From positions 1,010,800 to 1,056,815 of the forward strand of contig CM030936.1 in assembly GCA_018136815.1 (NCBI GenBank): DNA of 46,016 bases. Direction: 5' to 3'. The stretch comes from Isochrysis galbana (Eukaryota; Haptophyta; Isochrysidales; Isochrysidaceae). Positions 28,680 to 40,649 of the stretch are shown piece by piece. Under the pieces are notes generated by a model that worked only from the letters and a program-made list of their open reading frames with translations, had not been told where the DNA came from and ran no database searches. The first letter of the stretch is position 1. The number at the start of each line of letters is the position of its first letter. Both the position numbers and the translations under genes were made by a program.

Positions 28680-29479
28680 GCGCCGGCGGCCGACGGATTA
28701 AAAACTCAGGAGGAAATCCGGACCGCAGGTCGGTCCGGGCGGGCCCCAACAGGCCCACCCAAATAATAAGTTAGACTCCACCACCCTCTTATTCTATGAA
28801 GGTGGCAGTAACGCTTCACGGGTACTCCTACTTGACTTCCCTCATTCACAGCTGGCGGGTATTCACCCGGCGCGCGCATCCAATCACCAGCAGCGAGAGA
28901 TGGGGGGGGGGGTTGGCCCGTCCGAGCCCCCGCAAGTGAGGATGAGGGCGTTCAGGGCGGGCCGCGTGCGGCCGCAGAGAAGGCTAGCGTCCTCCTGCCG
29001 GACGACGAGGGTGCTTGCCGGACGGGGGGCGTCCCCCTCCCTCCCCCTTCACCTTTAGTTGAGTCGGTCGCAGACGGCGTAGAGGTGGGGCAAGGAGGGA
29101 GGCGTCGGTATACATCGTCGTCAGCCCCCCGGCCGCGGGGCGTTCTAACACCGAAAGAAGTGCAACTATAGTTATAACGATAGGATCATGGAGCGCGCCA
29201 CGCTCCCCTCCTCTCTGTCTCTCTCTCTCTCCGCCCGTCAAGTTGACTCACGAAACCTCATCCAGGTTACAACGAAAGGTGCTAGCAGGGATGGGGATGG
29301 GGATAATTGAACGCTTTTGGTCTAAGCACGGCAAGTCGTGCAACTCGCGACTGAGTGTGCATGTGCAAGTTTGAACGTTTGTGTTTGTAACAAAAAATAT
29401 TAAAAAACAAGCCGCTACTTGCACGGCGCGGGGCGGATTTCTGATGCGACTCCTTCCTACCTTCCCTTCCTAACACTAC
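28680..29479. other. Spacer upstream of the START-like gene
   Basis: GC-rich 5' flank of the START-like gene, then AT-richer DNA. No convincing gene, RNA or repeat was found. Confidence 0.35.
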
Positions 29480-29628
29480 ACCTGGGCCGAACCCCGGATA
29501 CCAAAGACAAAGGAATGACGGGGGGAAGGGGAGGAGGTGGAGGGAAGGGAAGAGAAGGGCGATGTCTGTGGAGATAGGGAAGTACCCTAGTTTAGTAGGT
29601 GTGTAGCCCAGAATCTTCAGATTTTTTT
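29480..29628 (+). mobile_element. LINE 3' UTR fragment
   Basis: AACCCCGGATACCAAAGACA, GGAATGACGGGGGG, GGTGTGTAGCCCAGAATCTT and seven T. It is a short 5'-truncated tail of the same LINE family, lying 37 bp before the target duplication of retroposon B. Confidence 0.65.
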
Positions 29629-29664
29629 AATTATTAACTTAGACCTTAGTTGAGGTAGTATTAC

Positions 29665-29683
29665 TCTTCTTGCCACTTCCCAA
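29665..29683 (+). repeat. Left 19-bp target-site duplication of retroposon B
   Basis: TCTTCTTGCCACTTCCCAA, repeated exactly at 30545-30563. Confidence 0.9.
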
Positions 29684-30544
29684 AACTATCAGTAAAACTG
29701 ATAGGGTCATGGGGGCCCCGTGCCCCCCCCCCCCTCCATCGCAGACACCCCCTGGGTGGGCCTGCACACTCAACCTCAGCCCCTGCCTGCTGGCAGGGGC
29801 TGAGCTGACATCACACTGGCACAGACCCTCGCCGAGCGCGCATCGCGCGCCGCACGCATTCGCCTGCACTGGCCCCTGCTCGTACTGACCCCCCCTCCAC
29901 CACTGAGCCACAGACCACCTGAGCCGCCAGGAGGGCACCCAGGACCAGCGAGGCCAGCGAGGGAGAGGCAGGAGAGGCCAGGGGCCCAGCCCCAGCCTCC
30001 ACTGCCCCCTGAGCTGGCCCAGCTGGCCCTCTGGGGGGCCCGAGGGTCCCCTCAGAGGGGTGCCATGGCGCGCGCAGGCATCGCACGCCCGTAGGAGAAC
30101 GAAGAGAACCGCGAGAAAAGAACGACAAAAAAAACGACGCGATCTGACCCAAGAAAAGGTAAGACTCACGCCTGTTTACGGTATGTTTACAAGCCGACAC
30201 CCCGAGCGACACACGAATGCCGCGAAGACGCGGAGATACTTGAAAAAGACGCGAGGAGAGGGGGCCGAGACCTCCCAGGGGCACGAAGTGTCACATGCAA
30301 CAGGCGTTTACGTTTGTTTTGCCACAGGAACACCACACCAGCAGGTCTGCCCCAGCCCACCCCCTGCACTTGGCCCGTTGTAGTGCACGCGGGCCCCCCC
30401 CCGATACCAAAAACAAAGGAATGAAGGGGGTGGTGTAAGGGAGTGAGTAAACTGGGGTATAGGCGATGTCGTGAGTGAGTACCGTGAGTACGTGGACTGT
30501 ATAGCTAGCGTGAGTAGCCCGAATCTTCAGAAGTTTTATTATTA
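29684..30544 (+). mobile_element. Complete non-autonomous LINE-related retroposon B (861 bp)
   Basis: Bounded by the 19-bp duplication TCTTCTTGCCACTTCCCAA. The 5' end is AACTATCAGTAAAACTGATA, an 8-bp stem with a 3-nt loop, then GGGGGCCCCGTGCCCCC, then the perfect 11-bp hairpin CAGCCCCTGCC-TGCT-GGCAGGGGCTG. The middle shares GCGAGGGAGAGGCAGG and CGCCTGTTTACGG with retroposon A. The 3' end has CGATACCAAAAACAAAGG, then GTAGCCCGAATCTTCAGAAG and a T-rich end. No long plus-strand ORF. It lies downstream of the IFT172 end, in the opposite orientation. Confidence 0.85.
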
Positions 30545-30563
30545 TCTTCTTGCCACTTCCCAA
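30545..30563 (+). repeat. Right 19-bp target-site duplication of retroposon B
   Basis: Exact copy of TCTTCTTGCCACTTCCCAA found at 29665-29683. Confidence 0.9.
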
Positions 30564-30861
30564 GAATGCAGTCAACCGTCAGCTATGGGATGCGCAAAAT
30601 CGCAACACAGCCACGGACGACGCATGGGTAAATTAATTTCGGGCGCTCCCCTCCGCACAGCAGCAACCGCCCCTATGTAACAATATTAGATCTCGCAAGC
30701 AGCGCCCGCTTCAAGCAATACGCAGAGAGAGGGCATGTGGATGCTGTACACGGCGTGGGGTCGGATGCGGCTTCCTAATAAGGATGTCTCTCCTGCGAAA
30801 TCCGAGCTCAATACCCAACATCACCCCACAGTACTCGAGTACCGTGGACATCTCAGCTAAC

Positions 30862-33800
30862 CTGGGAGATGGTATCGCGCATGATAGTGTAGAGCTCATC
30901 GCCACCACCACCGCCACGCCCACCGCGCAAGGATTCGCGAATCTGTTCCAACTGACGGAAAATGTGGTCTAGCTCATCGATATCAAGGGATTGCTGCACC
31001 GACTTGTTCATCGACAACTCTAGAACGAAGTCGCGCACCTGCAACAAGGGCAAGAGCCGGGGGGCGCGCGGGGTGGGGTGGAGTGGGGTGGGGGTGAGGG
31101 GGTGGAACAACGGACGCTTTTGGAGAATGGTGCTTACGCGAAGACCGTGTGGAAGGGGCGGTGCTCTCCAGATCAGCCGTCGTGATCAAGACGCTCGAGG
31201 AGCGTCGCATTTCACTCACCTGCTCTCGCTGAGCCTCGTCTAGGAATTGTGTCTCGGGTAGCGGGAACTCGGCGGGGATGGCGGTATCCGCAAAGTCGGA
31301 GTTGTCGAGGATGCTTGACGAGGGCTCGTTGTCCTCGACGGCCTCCGAGATATCGAGGTATCGATTGAGCAACACGAACGCGCTATTGAGGTCATTGGAC
31401 GCCTTGCATGCCATGCCCGCCTCATAGAAGGCTTTGTCTGCCGGCATGTCCTTCACAAAGCGCAGAAGACCGATGCCCAACTTCCGTTGGGCATCGAGCG
31501 CAGAGCGTTCGAGCGCGACTTCTTTAGCGGCAGCGAGATGCCCTACCCACAACAACGTATCGAATTCGTGTGTGCCGCCCGTGTCGCCCGCAGACTGCAG
31601 TGCTGACACGACCTTACTCAACATGGAGCGCATACCAACCAAAGGCTGCTTTCCCATGCCGCCGCTGTCAGGCTCACCAGACAGCAGTAGCTCGCGGACA
31701 ACCCGACGATACATGTCTAGCGCCTGGGGCTGCGTCGACACGCCGTACTTCCCGAACAGCGCAGCGGCCGAGGCAAAGTCACCGCGCGAAATGAGCGCAG
31801 CGCCGTGGAGTGTCGCATACTTGACGAGCATGGGACCACCCGATTGCTGCGCTAGGTCGAGGGCGCGATCCCACTCGCCGCGTTGCGCGTACGCCTCGAG
31901 CCCCTCTGCAACGTTACCGCCCTGCACCAAGTCAACTGCATTACCTGCACCCTTTAGATGCTCCTTGTATCGTTGCTCCACCTCCTTCGCGTAAGCTGGC
32001 ACAGCCGAACGTGCGAGCGAGCGCGCCTCATCCCACAGCCCGCCGGCCATGTAGATGTCCACAGCCTCGCGGTGTTGGTCAATACCCTCGTAGAACTCGG
32101 CGGCCTGAGCGTGCTTGCCGATTTCTACGAGCCGCTTGGAGACGGTATTGATGACCTCTGCAATGCGGGCTGGGACATGATTCATTGCTAGCTGGACTGC
32201 CTTGTCCCACGCGCCCTCGCAAAGGTCATGTGAGCGCACACGCTCGACGGTGACCTTGAGATAGGCATCAATCGCGCGGCCAAACTCGCGCCCTTCCTCT
32301 AGCTGGCGGGCTTGGTTGAGCAACATATCCTCCGATGACGCGCCAGCGGCGGCGCCGGCGCCCCCACGAGCTTCGCCGCGGAGGTAGGCGCCATGCTCGG
32401 CAGCCAGCTCCGCCACCTTGTGTGGCAGGAACTCCTTGGCGATACGCTGCGCGTCGTTCCAGCGAGCTGCCGCCTTGTACGCGTCGACCGCGAGCTCTGG
32501 CTTCTTTGCGCGCACGTAGAGCGCCTCCGCCTTGGTAAATTCGTTGCGCTCGACTAGGACTTTGGCCTGCGCGCAAAGCACTTCAGGAACCGACGCACGA
32601 TCAGCGGTTTCGGCGACGCGAAGGGCAGCCGCCCAATCTTGTTGGTGCGTGTACATATCGATCGCCTCCTTTGGCTTCTCGGCCTTCAGGAACTCCGTCT
32701 CGGCTTCCTCGAAGCGACCCTCGTCCTCGAGGAACATCGCGTACTTGAGATGCACGTCGGGGAGCTTGTCTGTCTTCGACGCATTTGCAAGGGCGAAGGC
32801 ATGCTCGAAGGCGCCAGACTCGGTCGCATAGTCGATGGCTTGATCGATGAGCCCGAACTTGGTAAGCAACTTAGCGCCTGCCTCGCCACCGAGCGAGACG
32901 GCCCATGCATATGCAACTTTTTTCGAGGCGTTGACACCACCATGCTGTTTGGCCACGCGGATTGCATCGTCCCACATATCGTTGGCTCGGTACATGTTCA
33001 CCGCGGAGCCCCAGTCGCTGGCCTCCACGTAGTGTTTCTCCGCCTGCTTGAAAGATCCCTCCGTCTCCAGCTGTTGCGCTAGATGCAGGTGCGTCTCCAC
33101 GAGGAGATCCTTCCGGTATGAGGTGACGAGTCTGATCATATCGTCATAGCGACGATTCTTCTTGTACATGTTGATGGCGAGGTCTGGCTCGTGCACCATC
33201 ACATAGAGGCGTTCGGCGTCCTTGAACTTGTTCGTTGCCTCGAGCCGGTGCGCCTGCGTGATGTAGAGCATCGCTACTTCTGCCTGTGTCATGTGCTCCG
33301 TGGCCACGCGGTGCGCAAGCTCCCATTTGTTCGCCCTCGAGTACATCTCGACCGCGTCCTGAGGGAGGCCTGCGCGGAGATAGAAACGCTCCGCCTCGTC
33401 AAAGGAGCGCGTGCTCTCGTAGTGCTTGGCGATACGGCTATAGTATGGCTTAGCCTCGGCAGCAGGCAAGGTCTCGACGATTTGCGCGGCTTTGGCCCAC
33501 TGGCGGCAGTCGATCGCCGCCTGTATGGCCTTGAGGTACGCGCCAGCCTCCGTAAAATGATTGACCGCGGCGTCGGGGTTCTTGCGCGAAACCAGGTAGT
33601 CGCCCCACATCTCTTCAAGTTCGACGACATCGCGGCCTTGGAAGGCACGGCGTGAGAGCTCGACAGCACGCGCGAAGGCGGAGCCCTTGCGGTAGGCGTC
33701 CATTGCGCGGGAGGCGTCGCCGAGTTTCTCGTAGAAGTGGCCCGCCTTCTCATACATACCGTACTCGAACAAGGCGCCCGCCACCGTCTCAAGTAGGGCC

Positions 33801-36774
33801 GGCTGGAACTGCTCACGGTCTTCGTAACGCTGTACAACGGCGGCGGCTCTCGCCGGGAGCCCCCCCTTGAGGAAGAGGCGGACAGCGAAGACGAGGTCGC
33901 CCTCGCGCTCCTTGAGCTCCGCCGCCTTCTCCTCCTGCCCGGTCTCGGTGAGCCACTGGAGATAATTGGCCTTGAGCGTTTGCACCTCGGGGTGCTGACG
34001 GGACTCGGCGACCAAGATAGACTGTTCCCACTTGTGGAGCTCCTGGTACATCTCCATCGTCTCCTCCACCAAGCCCTGCTGAAGAAGTAACTGCTCGGCG
34101 CGCGCAAGCTGCCCGTTGAGCACGGCCAGTTTGGATTGAACCGTGAAGTGGGCATAGCCTGTTCCGGCCACGCCAGTCTCCAGCTCAACGCTCCTGGCGA
34201 GATTGTTCACCTTGCGCAGGTATCGTGCCTTGGCCACGTTGCCCACTGCTCCAAAGCATCGCTCGGCAGTGAGGATGTCCTCGCGCTCCAACGCGAGTTG
34301 CGAGAGCTTCTCCCACATCGCCTCCGTCTCAGCGGTGAGCTCCAGCCGCTCCAGCATGGTGCAGGCGCCCTTGAGATCCCCCTCGTCGACAGCCGTCGAG
34401 AAAGCGATGAGCGCCTCATTAAGCTCGTAGGAAACGGTGTTCATTCCCTCATCGACCACCACTTCGGTCTTGCCGGCCGTCCGCTCAATGTCCTCGACGT
34501 CACCCTTGATTGGCACCACGGTCACCCGCTCTGGCGCCTCAATGTGGTACCACACGCACAGGTTGCCGCGGTTTTGGCCAACGACCACGTCCGAGTTGGG
34601 CACCCAGTTGACGTACGAACAGAAGGAGAGCAAAGTTGAGCGAGTCTGTGAGGGGACGTGGCGGCGAGGTATGACGGCCTGCGCACGGCATCGCGCGGCC
34701 TGCGCAGCGCGGGGCAGTCGCACAACATCTCACACAGAGCCGCGCTCGCTGAGGCAATCTCGGGGCGTACCCTTGTGGCGATGTCGTAGAGGTGCAGCGC
34801 GCGCCTCTTATCGCGGAAGAGCAGCTTGGTGGCGCGCCCGTTCATGTCTAGCCAGTCGATCTTGGAGTCGTGCGAGACGGTTGCCTCGGTGACACCGGTG
34901 CCTAGATCCGAGACGCAAATGGTCTGGAGGTCCAGCAGATAGGCAACCTTCTTGACGTCACTCGCGCCCTCGTGCCGCGCCTCGTTCAAGCGCACCGAGA
35001 TGAGGTGAGGGGAGGTGTGCTCAGTGCGGCATGAGCCGAGGATGTCGTTGCGACCGTACTCGACGAACGTGAGCTCTCCCGAGTTGAAGATCATGCAGAC
35101 CTTCTCATTATCAAAGACGAACTTCTCCGAGCCCGAGCCCGACCACGGCACCTCGGACAACTTGCACCTGTGAGAATGGCGAGCGCGCATGTCGCATCAT
35201 GGTGTCAACACAGGCGGCGCTCACGCCTGGACAGCGAGCTTCACACGGTAGGCGGGCCGACGGGGGCCGGGCCAGTGGCAGATCCCACGGAGGAGCAGAG
35301 CACGCGGCCACGTGCACACGAGTACTGCTCGGGCGCGCATCCATGGCGCGGCGCGCACGTTTCCAGGTCGCCCATGAGCAGGGTTTCATGCGTCGAGGCA
35401 ACGAGAAAGCGATCCTCATAGATGTTGATTTTGGCGACCTCATAGCCAAAGTGCGACTTGAGAACGATGCGCGCGCCCGTCGACAGCCGCTTGACGATCA
35501 CCGAGGAGGCGGAGACGTAGGTGAACTCAAATTTGCCTTTGTACCGCACGCGCCGGATGCACGCATCATACATGTCGACGGCACCGCAGAGTGAGCCAAC
35601 TGTGAGGCGTGAGCCGTCGCACTTCCACGATAAGGCCGTCACGGTATAGAGGTTCTCGACCTGCTTCATGCCCGCGTCGGTCCACGTACCATCCTGTGCG
35701 ACGGTGAAGATGCGGAAGCGGTTGAAGGAGCCGACCACCACTGTCTCGCCCGACGGGTTGAAGGTGGCGCAAGTAAACTCCTTCTCCGTCTCGTCGCGCG
35801 AGTAGTCGAAGCGCTGCAGCAGCATCCCTTCTTTGTCGTAGAAGCAGACCATCTGGTCGGGCCCGGCGGCGCACACAGCCTCGCCCCACGAGAGCGCATA
35901 TGGGACGCATGAGTGGCGGCAGAGTTCCCAATGCGCCACGCCGCGCGAGGCCTCATCAAAGTAGAAGCGGTAGATGCGCTGATCGAGGTGGCCCGTCACG
36001 ATGGCGGTGCCTTCCGGATTGGCAGCGCACGAGACAACGTACGAATCCGTCGCGTACAGTGTCGCTGGCTTGTTGGAGCGAAGCAGCCCAACCTTTACCT
36101 TGCCCTCCTGGAGACCAAAGACAATCTCATTGGGCCGCTGCTCGGGCCACGTGATGCAGGTGATGGAGGACGCCTGCTGGAACTTGTTGCAGATGGACTT
36201 CTTATCCCCCCACTCAGTGCCCAGCTGGGGAGCGGGAGGGCGGAGCGCAAGAAGTCAGATGAGCGCATGTGGGTGCGGGCGCCCACACGGATGCGTGCGT
36301 GCCACAAATGATGGTCAGACACGATCGCAGCGAACCACAGAGCGCCGCACGCGTTGATCGGCAGCTCGATCGCGCCGCGCCGCGCCGCGCTGCTCCAGCG
36401 TGCAGGCCCCGTGGAGTCATATGGACCAGCATGAATCCGAGCCTCCGCGACAGCCGCGTCCCCCTCTGTCTCCCCTGCCCTCTCTCCCTCCTCACCTTGT
36501 ACACAAACACAATATTGTCCGACTGCGCGACTGCAAGCTTGGAGCAGTCGGGCGACCAGGCCATGCCGCGAACGACGTACGTCTTGGCTGCCTTGGCATC
36601 GGCTGGCTTGGTCGAGAACTTGTCTCTCCGCTCGCCGTTCTCGTCGCAGAGGTGGACCACCCTGTCTGTTGTGACAATCGCTAGCCGTCGATTGTTGGAC
36701 GACCAGCAGATGGAAGTCACCTTGGCAATGGTCTCCTGCGGCGCGTAGATTGTCTTGAGGTGGCGCAACTGCAT
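30862..36774 (-). CDS. IFT172: Intraflagellar transport protein 172 (IFT-B), lacking the usual C-terminal end
   Basis: Peripheral IFT-B subunit that carries cargo along ciliary microtubules and acts at the tip turnaround. Exons (minus): 36774-36496, 36224-35359, 35167-34771, 34645-31220, 31038-30862; introns of 271, 191, 125 and 181 bp keep frame. The start [20 protein letters not shown] and [18 protein letters not shown] match IFT172 closely. Two N-terminal WD40 propellers ([60 protein letters not shown]) are followed by a long TPR-like solenoid in exon four ([53 protein letters not shown]). Exon five has [20 protein letters not shown] and ends MRDTISQ. Human IFT172 continues about 70 residues with a GYPI-containing end. 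Here a donor (GTTAGC) follows but no matching exon is found; read-through stops at 30851-30853 after VS. About 1715 aa are visible. Confidence 0.93.
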
Positions 36775-37150
36775 GATGAACGAGCACGGGCCGCGCGGCC
36801 AACAGCGCCACGCAGAGGAAGAGGGCGGGGGAAGGAGAGAGGGAGAGAGGGTGAGGGGAGGCGGGTGAGGGAAGAGGAGGAGGGGGCAAAGAGGAAGGGC
36901 GAGCGTGGAGGGCAGTTAGCTGGGGTTTCTCATCGCTTCAAGCGCGGTATTTATCCTACTCGAAGGCTCTCACCGCGCTCTCTCTTCGCTACCGCTTCCC
37001 TCTCCTTCCCCCCGTCTCTCCCAACGCCGCTCGCCGCGCGCGGGGGAGGGGGGGGGGGGGGGGTAGAAAAAATAAATCGAGGGGAGGGGGGGAGGGATAT
37101 ATACCGGAGGGGGCACAGACCACGGATCATCGCGGGGAGGCGGTCTTGAG
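36775..37150. promoter_or_regulatory. 5' flank of IFT172
   Basis: Low-complexity purine/pyrimidine DNA with a G-run at 37039-37062. It must contain the IFT172 promoter, but I see no TATA box or defined site I would defend. Confidence 0.3.
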
Positions 37151-37705
37151 TCAGTCTTGGACTTGACATGTTTTCTTCTTCTCCCGCCCCCACTGTTACA
37201 CTGCTACTGGATGATCGGAGGATGCGATTTCGTCCATCGGTTCATCGGGTCTTACTGTGCCACTACTGTGACTGAGCCCATCATAGGACGCACCACCACC
37301 GCCACAGTAGGCCCCCCCGCCACCACAGTGTTGGTGTTGGAGTTGGAGCGAAGCTCGTTTCCTCTTTGGGAACGAGTCGCGAAGGCGCACCGGCGGCTAG
37401 CGTGGCGCTCCGTTCATCCGGGGAGCCCGGAACGGGCTCATCGGGATCACGGGGGAGGCCAAGGACGGGCATTGGAAATGGACGAGAGAAGGGCACGGAA
37501 CGCGAATCGGAGGGGACGGAGAGCGCGAGGAAGGGCGCGGCGAGCAGATGCCGCTTGTTTTAGACTCGTAGGGACTCGACTCGTAGACTCGAAAGGGATA
37601 CTCGGAAGACTCGGGGGCTTGGGGGTACTCAGGGGCTGCAGGCCAGCAACGGGCGCTCAACACTAAAAACGACACCCAACCCAACACTCTGCACTCCAAC
37701 TCCAA
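37151..37705. other. Spacer, possible Gag-like remnant
   Basis: The minus strand from 37744 to 37397 is open and Ser/Pro-rich (CSPRPSSRSPSPPIRVPCPS), like the putative Gag leaders near 1959 and 14000. No conserved domain is visible. Confidence 0.25.
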
Positions 37706-37865
37706 CAAAGGCGAGAAGCGCTCAATCACCATCACCCACAGCATATAGAAAAGCGCTCAATCACCGTCACCCACATCAAAGAAAAGCGTTCAATCACCAT
37801 CAGCCTACACGTGGAACGCGTTCAATCGCCATCACCCCCACCGCATGGAAAAGCGTTCAATCGCG
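37706..37865. repeat. Minisatellite of about 33-37 bp, five units
   Basis: Units carry the core AAGCGCTCAATCACCATCAC or AAGCGTTCAATCRCCATCA and begin GAAAAGCG, GCGAGAAGCG or GGAACGCG. Spacing is 33-37 bp and units diverge by a few bases. Confidence 0.75.
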
Positions 37866-38149
37866 GAAGATCGTGGGGATCATGAGGGTAGCGCTATCCA
37901 ACCCACTCGTTTGTGTTGTATTCAGGCCTTTAGGCATGAATATTTCGGCACGAGTACGAGCCTTCTTCGCTATATACCGTCTTTTATGTTCGTCGTGGTC
38001 ACGCAAGGCGTGCAGATTCGGATTCTCCCTGGGCTCAAGTCCTGGTTCGCCGATTTTCGTCTCGGAATTCGAGGATTGGAGTTTTATTTTTACTGTTACG
38101 GTAATTGTTCACGCGTTTAAGGTAAGAAATGCAGGTAACAGAATTGGGC

Positions 38150-38360
38150 CCTTCTGCATTTCACCCCCCCCTTCTGCAGTTCCCCCCCTTTCTGCAGTTT
38201 CCCCCCCCTCCGCAGATTCCCCCCCCCCTTCCGTTTCCCCCCCCTCCGTCGTTCCCCCCCCCCTTCCGCAGATTTCCCCCCTCCGCAGATTTCCCCCCCT
38301 CCGTCGTTCCCCCCCCTCCGTCGTTCCCCCTCCCTCTCCGCAGATTTCCTTCCCCCTCCC
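38150..38360. repeat. C-rich tandem repeat with CCGCAGATT and CCGTCGTT units
   Basis: Runs of 6-10 C alternate with TTCTGCAGT, CCGCAGATT and CCGTCGTT. Long open frames over it on both strands are low-complexity artefacts. Confidence 0.75.
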
Positions 38361-39060
38361 CCCGCGCGCCGATACGGCGGCTCTTCCCCCCCTCCGCGCG
38401 CCGAGACGGCGGTTCTCTTCCGCGTCCGCGCGTTGAGACGCCGCGTTCTCCTCCTCTGCCTCGCCGCCGGCTGCTGCGGAGGCAATCCCTCCGGCCGTCC
38501 CTTCACCGGCTCCGTTCTCATGGTCCCAACCCGGGCCGGCCGCTCCGGCCACCGTGTCGCCGCCCCCCATTCCGCCATCCGATTACGTGCCCGATACCCC
38601 GTTTCCCCCCGTCCCGCCTGCTCCCGATCCCCGACCGCCTCCCACCGCCGCGGGCCTCCGCTCGCTCCCGAACCAGGGAGAATCCGAATCAACTCGCCTG
38701 GAGCGACCACGACGAACCTAGAAGACGGTAGATAACGAAGAAGGCCCGTACTCAGGCCGAAACATTCTTGCCAAAGAGCCTGGATACAACACCCCCCGAC
38801 TCAAATCGAGACGTCTCCCGATGTCGAGCCGAAAAAAACAGAAGACAACGTCAAGACGTATGCGGGGACTGAAGAAACTGAGGGAGAACGTAACCCATGG
38901 ATCCATTTGTTGAGCACAAAATCGGCAGCTTAGCGCGGCGGCTTCCGACTTTGTACGTCACATCCTGCCACTTTCTCCCTTTTACAGGAGTTCTGCTCGG
39001 ACAGTTGCGCTGGGTTAGGGCGCTGACGAGACGCTACGTCTTCCTCCGTTCCTATACAAC
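38361..39060. other. Spacer beside the chromovirus relic
   Basis: GC-rich to about 38700, then mixed composition. It could include the 3' LTR of the relic ending at 39061, but I found no second LTR copy to confirm one. Confidence 0.25.
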
Positions 39061-39927
39061 TTAGCGCTGAGCATGAGAACGAGAACGCGTTCGACTCGAG
39101 GGAAGGTCCGGAAGATTTTCCGTAGGGCTTGAACTGTTTTGAGAAGACAGCAAGGAATCAGGCTGGATTTTTGAAGACTCCGAGGCCGGAGACGAACGAG
39201 ATCGGTCGGTGGCGAGGTCATAGGACTCGACCAGATCGGAGCATCGACGAAGCAATTCAATCCTAGACTCCCAAGTAGCTTCGGAACGAGGGTAGCCGCG
39301 CCACTTGACGAGATATTTGCGCAACGATCCATCGCCCTTCGCCCTTGTGGTCAAGTAACTCTTCGACGAGATACTCATCGGGTTCCACGGATTCGGACTG
39401 GTCGGATCCACAGCGAAGGCGCCAATGTGGCGGGCCAGCATCTGTCGAATACGGTCACGTTGGGGTTTCGAGAGGTGGCCCTCCGGATCGATCTTGGCGG
39501 ACTCGAGAAGTTCTCTTTGAGGGTTAGTGAGCGACTCGATCACGTCTGGCGACTCGTCGGCTCCTTCGCTCCGGACGGTTCCGGAGTGTATTTGGAATCG
39601 AACTTGGAGTGAGGCTACCGGATGGAAAGATGGGATATGAAGGGCCTTGTGCTCGAAGTTAATCACGGTGACCGCCACCGTGTGGTCCTCACGCGGAAGC
39701 TCGACTTGAGGGCGAACGAGTGGTGGGTTCTCTAAGGCATCGCGGACAGGGAGACGGTCCACTAGCATCGCGTAGGGCTGCGCGATCGGCATCCCCCTCG
39801 CTCGTGCGAGGAGGGTGGCGGCCGAATCGCTGTTGCGGCGGTTGGCAGACCTGCAATAGTCCAAAACCACCGGCATCCACTGCGAGGCCAATGCTCTAGC
39901 AATGCCCACGTAGGTGCGGCTTCGCAA
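39061..39927 (-). pseudogene. Internally deleted Ty3/Gypsy chromovirus relic
   Basis: One open frame fuses two distant parts of a chromovirus polyprotein. The first part, QRELLESAKIDPEGHLSKPQ, then RDRIRQMLARHIGAFAVDPT, resembles the segment just before the Gypsy reverse transcriptase. After NPWNPMSISSKSYLTTRAKG comes a chromodomain, SLRKYLVKWRGYPRSEATWE, then LRRCSDLVESYD, as found at the C-terminus of chromovirus integrases. The whole RT, RNase H and integrase core between them is missing. The tail is Ser-rich and ends SRTRSRSHAQR. Leader copy D lies about 500 bp upstream on the same strand. Probably non-functional, though a domesticated chromodomain protein cannot be excluded. Confidence 0.6.
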
Positions 39928-40424
39928 GGCGCCTTCCCCTCACATTCACGTATCCTTCCCCACTCAAACAGGGAAACACGGGGAATGGAAAAACAAGGAA
40001 GAGAAGCCGAGAGGAGAGCGACGATGCGACGGGAGGGGAACGACGGTACGACGGAAGAGCCGATGCGATCGACAGTTACAAGGGGAGAATTAGTAGAAGC
40101 AAGGAGGGAATCTACAAGACTTCCCGTGCACTGATGAAAACAAGGGCGCGGGGGTAGGCTAACCGCTGGCGGAATACCCACGACGGCGAACACCTGCGAC
40201 GAGAACGAGGACGAGTGCGGGGGGAAAACGCGGCAAGGAGGGACCCAGGCGATCGCAAAGCACAAGGACCAGGCCTGGGAATCAGGATGCACAGGCTACA
40301 AGCAAGGAGCAAGGAGGCGCAAACAGGCAAGGAGCGAGTGACGAGTTACGAGTGACGCGTAGATCGCCTATCGAGTAAAGAACAACTAACGAGTAAAGTC
40401 AAAGGCCGCGGACGAGGTCGATCG

Positions 40425-40649
40425 CGAATGCGACAGAGTCAGTGAGTCAGTACGATCAGGGGCCAGTGCAGGCGAGTGAGTGCGGCGCGCGGCGCGCGCT
40501 CGGCGAGAGTCTGGTCAGGTGTGGTGTCAGCTCAGCCCCTGCCAGCAGGCAGGGGCTGAGGTTTATTGTGCAAGCCCACCCATGGGGTGTCTGCGATGGA
40601 GAGAGGGGGGCGCGAGGCCCCCATTGGCCTCCTACTTATAAAAGTAGTT
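40425..40649 (-). mobile_element. Stem-loop retroposon leader, copy D
   Basis: On the minus strand: AACTACTTTTATAAGTAGG (6-bp stem, 4-nt loop), then GGGGGCCTCGCGCCCCC, then CAGCCCCTGCC-TGCT-GGCAGGGGCTG, then CTCGCCGAGCGCGCG and CACTGGCCCCTGATCGTACT, as in retroposon B. It passes into TGTCGCATTCGCGA, shared with copy C. The chromovirus relic follows downstream on the same strand. Confidence 0.75.

Noticed and set aside
30711-30862. Minus-strand continuation as the last IFT172 exon
   Set aside because: None of the frames resembles the conserved IFT172 C-terminus; only a five-codon tail would follow the nearest acceptor.
31434-34639. Long plus-strand open frames opposite IFT172
   Set aside because: They are antisense shadows of a GC-rich coding exon; the minus strand has clear IFT172 homology throughout.
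38109-38731. Overlapping Pro/Arg-rich and Gly/Glu-rich ORFs
   Set aside because: Produced by the C-rich tandem repeat; no conserved domain in any frame.
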